From Phallusia fumigata (lineage: Eukaryota > Chordata > Ascidiacea > Phlebobranchia > Ascidiidae), in contig QXVZ01021130.1 of the NCBI GenBank assembly GCA_008931825.1, positions 1-28,177 of the forward strand: a DNA stretch of 28,177 bases. Direction: 5' to 3'. Of this stretch, positions 21,901-28,177 are shown in pieces. The notes beneath the pieces are model-generated. The model worked only from the letters and a program-made list of their open reading frames with translations. It was not told the DNA's origin and made no database searches. How positions within the stretch are numbered: position 1 is the first letter of the stretch; the number at the start of each line of letters is the position of its first letter. The position numbers and the translations under genes were made by a program.

Positions 21901-24900
21901 AGTTTTGGCCTATCCATGCAAACCATGTTTGGTATATATCTGTTATTTTGGCAGAATTTACTTTCAACAAATCATAAAGCAGTGGAAAATTCAAAACAAG
22001 CTTAACAAGAAGATCCTGAAGAAGCTGTGTGGAAATTTAACGAACAGTGAAAGAAACGGTAAAGTTAGGAAATGTTATATCATCCATATTCTTCACGATA
22101 AAAATTAACCTGTGTTTCCAGCTTGTGCCTGGATGTTGATTCGAATGTTCACCCTTTACTTCGGCGATGCACCCACTGCTGCAGTGGTTGTGGATCAGTG
22201 GAGAAAACAAATTAAGTCTAACATTCTTACAGTCACCAAGGTAGGATTTATTGCCATCCATTTACAAAAAGAAAAAACCGTTGAAAATATTGCCCGACAA
22301 ATAAGATTTTTCATGTAAAAATTGTGTCCAATTCAACGGTTCCCAAAGTGGGATCCGCGGTGCACCAGAGTGCGTGATGAGATTTGAAGAGGGCCTCGAA
22401 ACATCCAATCTCTCGACGCTATATTGCGTGATTGTCGAAATATACTTAATGCACGTTGGTTGCGCCCTTTGTGACACCAGCACCACCACACGATGCTACT
22501 TTTTATGACATCACAAATAACAAAACGCGATTGTGGCACAAAGTATTGCTGAATAATTGTGCAAATTGATTCGAGTTAAATTTTTGATGGGCCGCGAGTC
22601 TTAGAAAAAACTGCAGGGTGGCCGTTGTGAGAGCAATGGACAAATAATGCGTTTTCGCAGATGGATGTTATTGCGTCTGTTGGACAAGTTGCCGGGCACT
22701 TAAAAGACGAAGAAGTGAAGCTTGTGATAGGTAGAGTGTAAAAAAGTTGTTTTGTTTGCAGTGGCTGCTTGAACGATTTCTCCAGTGTGCTAAAAACAAA
22801 TGTTGTTCAATAAATTATGTAGTTTTTAGCGTTGGGCTAAAACCACTAACGTTCTGCTTTGCTGAGCACAAATCAACTGATGTCTATACTCATATGGTTG
22901 ATTTAACATGCTCAACGTAATGTAGCGTAACTTATACCAACGAAATTTGTCGTTTTGTTTGTTCCACAAAAAGTATTTTTTGGTATTTAGCGATTTTTAG
23001 TCTAAAACAGAACATTACTTATCAAAAGCAGCTTGGACAATAGCTTGGTTTTGCCCATTCTTACATTTGTTGTAATAGTTTTACTTGCGGCATTTCAGAT
23101 GAACTTAAGTCTGTCGTTTCAACCAACCAGACATCTCATCATTTAATTGGGTTTCACTTCGAAGCAATACAAAGGTTGTTCGACCGTCAACATCAAAACC
23201 AAAATGATGCTAAAGTAAGATTGTTATATCCCACACATCGTCTATTGGATTTATGCATTCAGATAATGCCAGTGAGGCATTGGCTCTTGCTTTCTTTGTG
23301 AATCCCTAAAACTACCAGCGTTTCGACATATTTTCTTTCAAATGACCCATTCGTTTTTGTATGGTTCAAAAATAAACGCACTCGTGTATGCTTAAAAATT
23401 GTTCAAAAAAAACTATGGTTGTTTGATAAACCATATAATGCTTCACTGTAATTGCCGTAGTTAAATTGCAATATTTTTTGTTCCTAGAAAGCGATGGACG
23501 ATTGGTGCACTTCCCTCCTTAAGAACAGTGACATATGGTTGTCTGACGTCATTATGAAAACTTCCCCTGGGGACTTTGATAAGGATTTACTTGTAAAACA
23601 CCTGTACGTGGTTGGCGAGACGTCACAACGATCTCCTCATAATGTCCCCCAACGAGTTTTGCTATCCATACAAGCCCTGCTTACAAGCCCAACCGATGGT
23701 GACACAGATGTTGCAGGTGGGTTTTTGACACAATTAACTTGAATGTGAACAGATATAGTCTCTAAAAATGTAAGACAGTTGTTATCGAGAAAATGTCCAG
23801 TTAAATTTAATTGATATGTTTCTGTGAGGTAGGTAACTGCTGTATTTTGGGAAACTTGAAATCATGGAAACACATGTGTTATTGTCTGTCATGAAAAAAT
23901 TAACGCAGCAAATGTTTTCATTGCATTCAAGCGAACGTTTTACCATCACAAAAATCTCTATTCCCTAATCGTAATGTTTCAGTGCCGTCGAGCCAGGGGT
24001 TATCGCAACCCCTGTCCCAGTTTCGTAACACTGGAATTTCATCGGATATCCGTGCTCACACCATCGTGAACTTGGGCCGGGCATGTCTCCTCAATGAGCA
24101 ACTTGCCAAGAAAGTTGTGCCCGCTATGGCCCGTGAGATGGGAATATGCAAGGACGAAGCTGTAAGGAACAACGTGTTGGTTGTGCTGACCGACCTGTGT
24201 GTCCTGCACACGCAGCTTGTTGACCCGTAAGTAATTTTAACAATACGCATATTTGTAGNGATTTTTGCTTAAACCGACAATGCCCATTTTGACTATTTGG
24301 AAGTGAAATTGGACTTATTTGTAAAATATGCGCAGATATATAGTAAGTGAACAACAGACACTGAGGCAAAGCATACGCTTGAATGTATACGGTTTGTTTT
24401 ACAGCAAAATCTGGTTTTCGGGATCACTTAAGTCACTAAATGTCATCCTAATTAACCACAAATAAGTGTATTTCTTTTGTGTTCAAGGAAGTGATGCAGG
24501 AATACCGGGCTGAGGTTGACGAAATACTTTCAGCCGATAAACAACTTGCTTGTGAAATCGAGTTTGATCTGAAAAGATTTGAACGCGAGGAAGAGGAAGC
24601 TGAAAAGCTAAAGGTGTGAGAGTTTTTATGTGCATTTGGTTTTTATGAGTAAAAGCTTACTTAAACTGCATGGTTTTGATTACAAACAGTGCAGCTCTTG
24701 CCACTGAAAAATTTATTGCTTATGGGCTATAGGTTCATACGTTCCAAACCGTTGCTTATCTTACGTTTACAACATTTTTGAAGCCTTTTAACGATTTGGC
24801 TGAAAGCTGTGAACCCCTTCAATACAACCAGTTATAAACATGTTGGTTTATGTGAACGAGATCTTGTGTCACCCGGTGGCCTGGTTTCTTTTGCGCTCGA

Positions 24901-26110
24901 TTAGTCGCCTTTTGCAAGTTAGACCAGTGGACCACTTTTAAAGACAATTTGTCGAAAATTTGAAGGACCACTTTGTTTTCAAACAAAGCTTTATTTTGCG
25001 ACTTGGACGTTTTTGTATTAATGTGCATGGCTCTTACAGTTTGCAACTTCGGTGACCGTTTGGTAGCGTTTTGAGATGCTTTGCGGTCCTCCAGACCGGT
25101 TGGGAAGCGCTGAGTTAGACCATCTAAGAGCGGGAATTTTTATTTCACTATATTGCTTGCATCTTATGCATACTAAGCTCATGGACCCCCAAAAATCTGT
25201 GGACCCATTGTTTGGATACACTGACCTATACCATTTTTTGAAATTGTCGGGGTCATATCAAATTCTTTCACCACCTATTTACAGGAACAAGCCCAACTGG
25301 TCACTGCTGCTAGAGAACGAAGAAAATCAGGTACGTTACAAAATCATTCAAAATAAAAATGGTTTGTACGTAAAAATTTTTTTTTTCTGCAGTCGTGTCA
25401 AGACCTGTAAGCGCAGCGACAACGCCCTCTACCGGACGAAATACAAATGCTCAAACACCAGTCGGTGGCGCTGGTGCTGTCGAACTTCTTACACCCGCTA
25501 CTGTCAAACGAAAGTAATTCTGGCAGTGTTAAAATTCTTTCAAATTTCAAACAAATGCAGATTTGAACAGTAAAGCTTCCACTTAAATCGGTTGCCGAAT
25601 GTAATAAAAAGGAAATATTTGTCGGTGGGTTTAAACCGTATACCTTATGTTTCGTAGTGTAAAACATCAAAACTATGTGTTGGTCTGTTATTTTCGTGAT
25701 TGTTTGTAGAAATCGACCTTTAAACATCCAAGCTATCCTCAAATCGGCTAGGAAACACCCAAATGCGGAACCAGAGACGCCACATAGAGATCCGCTTTCC
25801 GAAACCTGCGCAAGCGTATCAAGAGCAGCTTCCACGCCANCAACTGAAAAGGAGAACAGAGCACCAGCAAGAGAAGCAAGAAATCGCGTGCTGCTGCCAC
25901 ACCCAGAAACGTATGTGTTTTAGATTTTCCCATTTTTCTGTGGTACCTCAATACTAAAATTAGGCTGTAGTGAAACTTCTATTGCAAACAAAACAGCAAC
26001 TGTATCACTGTTTCAGATCACCACCACCTCCAACTTGGAACGTGACGTCACCAGCCCCAGCGTCATCCAGTCGAAAGAGGCGCTCCCGACGAAAAACCCC
26101 GGCGAAGTGA
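15950..26110 (+). CDS. NCAPD3: NCAPD3, condensin II complex subunit D3 (HEAT subunit), internal exons missing
   Basis: Non-SMC HEAT subunit of condensin II, acting in the nucleus in mitotic chromosome compaction. Exons 1-21 are 15950-16010, 16081-16208, 16371-16533, 16612-16739, 17067-17240, 17875-17930, 18055-18133, 18378-18575, 18837-18962, 19033-19161, 20042-20202, 20470-20543, 20986-21194, 21329-21427, 21551-21657, 21955-22058, 22122-22240, 22661-22730, 23099-23214, 23488-23716 and 23983-24226. Exons 22-26 are described separately. Every junction from 1 to 21 is GT-AG and in phase. Family-like stretches include the acidic DDDMEIDEEVELS, KHHMALRVSSLLRNLPAKTY, the HEAT repeats TVRSRALAVLTEMM, KVAVRRNAVQTLEAS and SRCRDPLLSVRKLAIQS, then DKDLLVKHLYVVGE and IRAHTIVNLGRACL. 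The ATG at 15950 starts MTAQAIVDLFNKL, a shorter N-terminus than in vertebrates. The visible CDS is about 1,120 codons against about 1,500 in human; most of the deficit falls between exons 21 and 22. Confidence 0.93.
19298..19600. repeat. AT-rich 'aattacaattac' repeat in NCAPD3 intron 10
   Basis: From gttggatcaattacatg to aagtaattaggt, the interval is filled with degenerate copies of attacaatta and its kin, ending in the reverse-complement-like agtaatt motifs. Dispersed elements of this composition are common in marine invertebrates. No clean terminal repeats or target duplication were found, so the class is open. Confidence 0.5.
24227..24487 (+). other. Assembly break inside NCAPD3 (single N at 24259)
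   Basis: Exon 21 ends in phase 2 (GAC CC) after TDLCVLHTQLVD, while exon 22 starts in phase 0 with EVMQEYRAEVDEIL. Splicing them directly gives CCG AAG TGA, an immediate stop. In vertebrate NCAPD3 about 240 residues of HEAT/Cnd1-type sequence lie between these two points. They are not found in this window on either strand, and 260 bases cannot hold them. The N marks the likely junction of two contigs with several exons lost. Confidence 0.85.
24488..26110 (+). CDS. NCAPD3: NCAPD3 C-terminal exons 22-26
   Basis: Exons are 24488-24613, 25285-25330, 25393-25513, 25710-25910 and 26017-26110, ending in TGA, all in phase with each other. Exon 22 encodes the conserved EVMQEYRAEVDEILSADKQL stretch followed by an acidic/basic helix (RFEREEEEAEKLK). 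Exons 23-25 encode a low-complexity, Ser/Thr/Ala/Pro-rich disordered tail with an LNIQAILKSARK segment that resembles the vertebrate 'STIAILNSVKKA' region. The last exon has TWNVTSPA, matching the vertebrate 'QWNVRSPA' motif, then a basic terminus SSRKRRSRRKTPAK. The N at 25840 is one unresolved base in a codon (NCA) and does not disturb the frame. This block belongs to the same gene as 15950-24226, with intervening exons missing. Confidence 0.9.
24925..25112. mobile_element. Non-autonomous hAT-like element, 188 bp, in NCAPD3 intron 22
   Basis: The element is flanked by perfect 8-bp direct repeats, agttagac at 24917-24924 and 25113-25120. Its left end reads CAGTGGACCAC and its right end, on the other strand, CAGCGCTTCCCAACCGG; both begin with the CAG(T/C)G typical of hAT ends, although the inverted repeat is short. 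No coding capacity. It sits between exons 22 and 23, well away from the splice sites. Confidence 0.65.
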
Positions 26111-26419
26111 TCTGGATTTGCAATATCAGTATTTATGGATCCCTCCCTGAAGGGGACACGTATTGTTTCACTCGTTGAACTTTTCAATCGAATTTTGGCA
26201 TGAAATATTTGTCTGATTTGGTTGGCACTTCAACAAAACGGGGTTAAATGTTAATCTGGTTAAGCGAAAGATTTTTATGCTAAGTTTTTTAGATTTAAAT
26301 GTTTTTTTACTTGTAAATATTCCCATGTTGATGCATTAGAAAACCGCCCTTATTCAACAATTTTCCAACTTAGTTTACTTTAGGCACTATATACTTGTTA
26401 TCAAATGGTTACCCACAAG

Positions 26420-26790
26420 CCCACAAAGTGGGTGAAAATTATAAATAGTGTTGGAGTTGACTGGCATGACTGTTTGTTATGGAATCATTGTGGTGTCAAT
26501 TGCTTGTTTGCTCTTATAGGTAATATGGACATTAGGTAAAATGTTGATAGTGTGTAAGTTGGCAGACAGTGGGGTATTACTTTGTTCGACTCTGCAGCTC
26601 CAAAGGCTACCCGCCCACCAAATCGGGTTAAATTATTAAACGTGTATAATATTGATAAAACTTTAACATACTGTATTGGGTCATTGTAGTGTATTGATTA
26701 TTTTGTTTGATCTTATAGCCCCAGTGATTACTTTGCTAGTACCGCAGTGGGCCAAATTAGTAAACAATGTCAAAATTGGCAGGTTCATTG
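26420..26790. repeat. Three diverged units of a tandem repeat downstream of NCAPD3
   Basis: Anchors (a)gtgggtgaaaattataaa near 26427, atcgggttaaattattaaa near 26622 and agtgggccaaattagtaaa near 26746 are followed by parallel blocks (tgg/tca-ttgt-gtgt...ttgttt) and, in the first two, by ctcttatag/atcttatag at about 26513 and 26713. Spacings of about 196 and 124 bases show that the units have gained or lost parts. Old, degenerate repeat. Confidence 0.5.
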
Positions 26791-27073
26791 TCTTTGTGGT
26801 CTGTAGTATGTTTTGTTTGGTAACGTCGCAATGACAAACAGTTTTGAAATAATAAAACGAAACAAAAAAACGCATAATCAGCAATTTGGCATGGATTGGG
26901 ATCCATTTTGTCTGCAGATATAACCTTGCAATAAAAAGCTAAGGTGACTAAGACTCCAACGTCCTTACTCTTCAAGATGTAAATACAACTTAATAAAGTA
27001 TTAAAATAATTGGTCGGGAGCTGTAAAGTAGAAAGTGGCATTTGATACCAGTGAGCAGACAATGTCACGTTTT

Positions 27074-27120
27074 TAGGTCGGCAAACTGTGGGCATTCTGG
27101 TTTTTAGTGGGCCGTGCAAC
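27074..27120. mobile_element. Degraded hAT-end-like fragment
   Basis: The block taggtcggcaaactgtggg followed by tttttagtgggccgtgcaa resembles the ends of hAT elements that begin cagggGTCGGCAAACT. No partner end or target duplication was located. Confidence 0.3.
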
Positions 27121-27383
27121 ACCTACTTCTGTAGGCTGCAGTGTGGTATGTGGGAGCTGTGCGATTTGCACCATTTTATTGTTTCACATAACAAAGAATC
27201 GTTTGTAACAACGATTTGCGACAGAACAGGCAACGTCAGGAACACTAAATAGCAAAGTTATGTGATTGAACACTTACAATTTAAATGGCGCAAGTCAGTT
27301 TCGTTGCGGTGATCTGATCAGAGTATGAAAAGAGGCTAGATCGAATAAGACGTGGTTATTTAGGGATAACTAACATTGCACAC

Positions 27384-27475
27384 CAGTGGCGTATCTGGAG
27401 GCAATGGCGTAGCCAGTAGCCAGTCCAAAATAATTTTGAGGTTTGAGGGGGGGGGGCAAGTAACCCAACTTAATG
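27384..27475. mobile_element. Transposon-like fragment beginning cagtggcgta, with poly-G tract
   Basis: cagtggcgtatctgg and, shortly after, aatggcgtagccag followed by a run of ten G resemble the 'cagtggcgtagccag...ggggg' ends of dispersed invertebrate DNA transposons. No matching right end is seen before the window stops. Confidence 0.35.
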
Positions 27476-28177
27476 TAAAAAGGATTTTTTTCAGAAGTAG
27501 CCTACTTTAATGTACAATTGTGAAATTTGGGAGGGGCCACGTTTTGTTTACTTTTTTGCCAATACGCAAATAATGAAGTGCTTGTAATATTTTGTCGTTT
27601 AATTTTTCTTACAAGGTAAATTGCAAAGCAATTACCCGAACATAGGACAACACACAAAACGCATTCGCTCCGCATACTTTTTGCCTATGTAGGGGGCAAT
27701 TTATTCTCACGAAGGTATATTTTATTTTCAGCGACACATAAATTACAAACAATAAAAACACAAAAGATCAATACTTAAACCACAACGTAATACGTCGATG
27801 CAGTTTTTACGTCATACATATAAACAACAATCAACATTATGCATTAAATTCCAATTGAACGCGCCGATCACGCATTTATCACGTGCACCATTTTGCCTGC
27901 TCGTAAAGCAAGTAAACGGAGACAGTTTTGAAAATAACACCTCCAACGCACTCCTCGCAAAGTATCTTTTTCCACAGAATTACTTCCAAACACTGAAGCT
28001 AGTTTTTCCCTTTTAGCGAACCAGCAGGAGGCAATAGATCACACTCACTGAAATAGAGGACTGACAGGACAAAATAAATACTTTGAGTACAACTTTGTGT
28101 TACATGGAAGTCAGGAACATCAGTGGTATATTATACGTATTGCAGTATGACAAACAGTAGGCTACGTTTAGTACCGG

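Larger units (their letters stand above)
26111..28177. other. 3' flank of NCAPD3, no further gene seen
   Basis: Includes the NCAPD3 3' UTR, whose end is unclear: the first AATAAA hexamers noticed are at 26851 and 26992. Open frames such as 26757-27122 (minus) and 27798-28016 (plus) give no recognisable protein. Repeats and transposon-like fragments in this stretch are listed separately. Confidence 0.45.

Noticed and set aside
22334..22640. hAT-like start (caacggttcccaaagtggg) in NCAPD3 intron 17
   Set aside because: A possible right end (ggccgttg near 22634) shares only six bases of inverted repeat and the flanks do not match as 8-bp duplications, so it stays an unproven fragment.
25398..25835. 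145-codon minus-strand frame
   Set aside because: It is the shadow of NCAPD3 exons 24 and 25 on the opposite strand.
1..28177. CRISPR arrays, bacterial operons, rRNA or tRNA genes
   Set aside because: No regularly spaced repeats, tRNA-like arms or rRNA motifs were seen; the sequence is spliced animal nuclear DNA.

Overview
The window looks like nuclear DNA of a small-genome invertebrate deuterostome, most like a tunicate of the Ciona type. This is inference from AT-rich sequence, many short GT-AG introns (mostly 70-700 bases), close gene packing, high polymorphism between two copies of one segment, and proteins that match animal PPP4R4, Rac and NCAPD3 over their whole visible length. I read exons by following splice sites, reading phase and recalled family sequences; no search was run.

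Layout. (1) 528-6468, minus: the first eight coding exons (about 315 codons) of PPP4R4, a HEAT-repeat regulatory subunit of protein phosphatase 4; the gene runs off the left edge. A 244-bp hAT-type MITE sits in its intron at 94-337. (2) 7607-8343, plus: an unrecognised gene, at least two exons, divergent from PPP4R4. (3) 8082-11238: a segment of about 1.6 kb present twice in direct orientation, joined at a single N (9635). It holds the last exon of the unrecognised gene and the 3' part of the next gene. The pattern fits two overlapping contigs from different haplotypes placed end to end. (4) 10647-12464, minus: a complete Rac-family GTPase of 194 residues in four coding exons. (5) 12465-15949: 3.5 kb without a gene I can support, with one N at 13214 and an E2F-like site at 15780. 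(6) 15950-26110, plus: NCAPD3, the HEAT subunit D3 of condensin II, 26 coding exons visible. About 240 residues expected between exons 21 and 22 are absent, and an N (24259) lies in exactly that interval. A 188-bp hAT-like element with 8-bp target duplications is in a late intron. (7) 26111-28177: 3' flank with diverged repeats and transposon fragments.

The three recognised genes have unrelated jobs (phosphatase regulation, actin/cell-shape signalling, chromosome condensation) and appear to be neighbours rather than a pathway. I found no new multi-gene system. The points most worth attention are the two N-associated assembly faults, which break or duplicate gene models, a Rho-like substitution in the Rac effector loop, and the orphan plus-strand gene.
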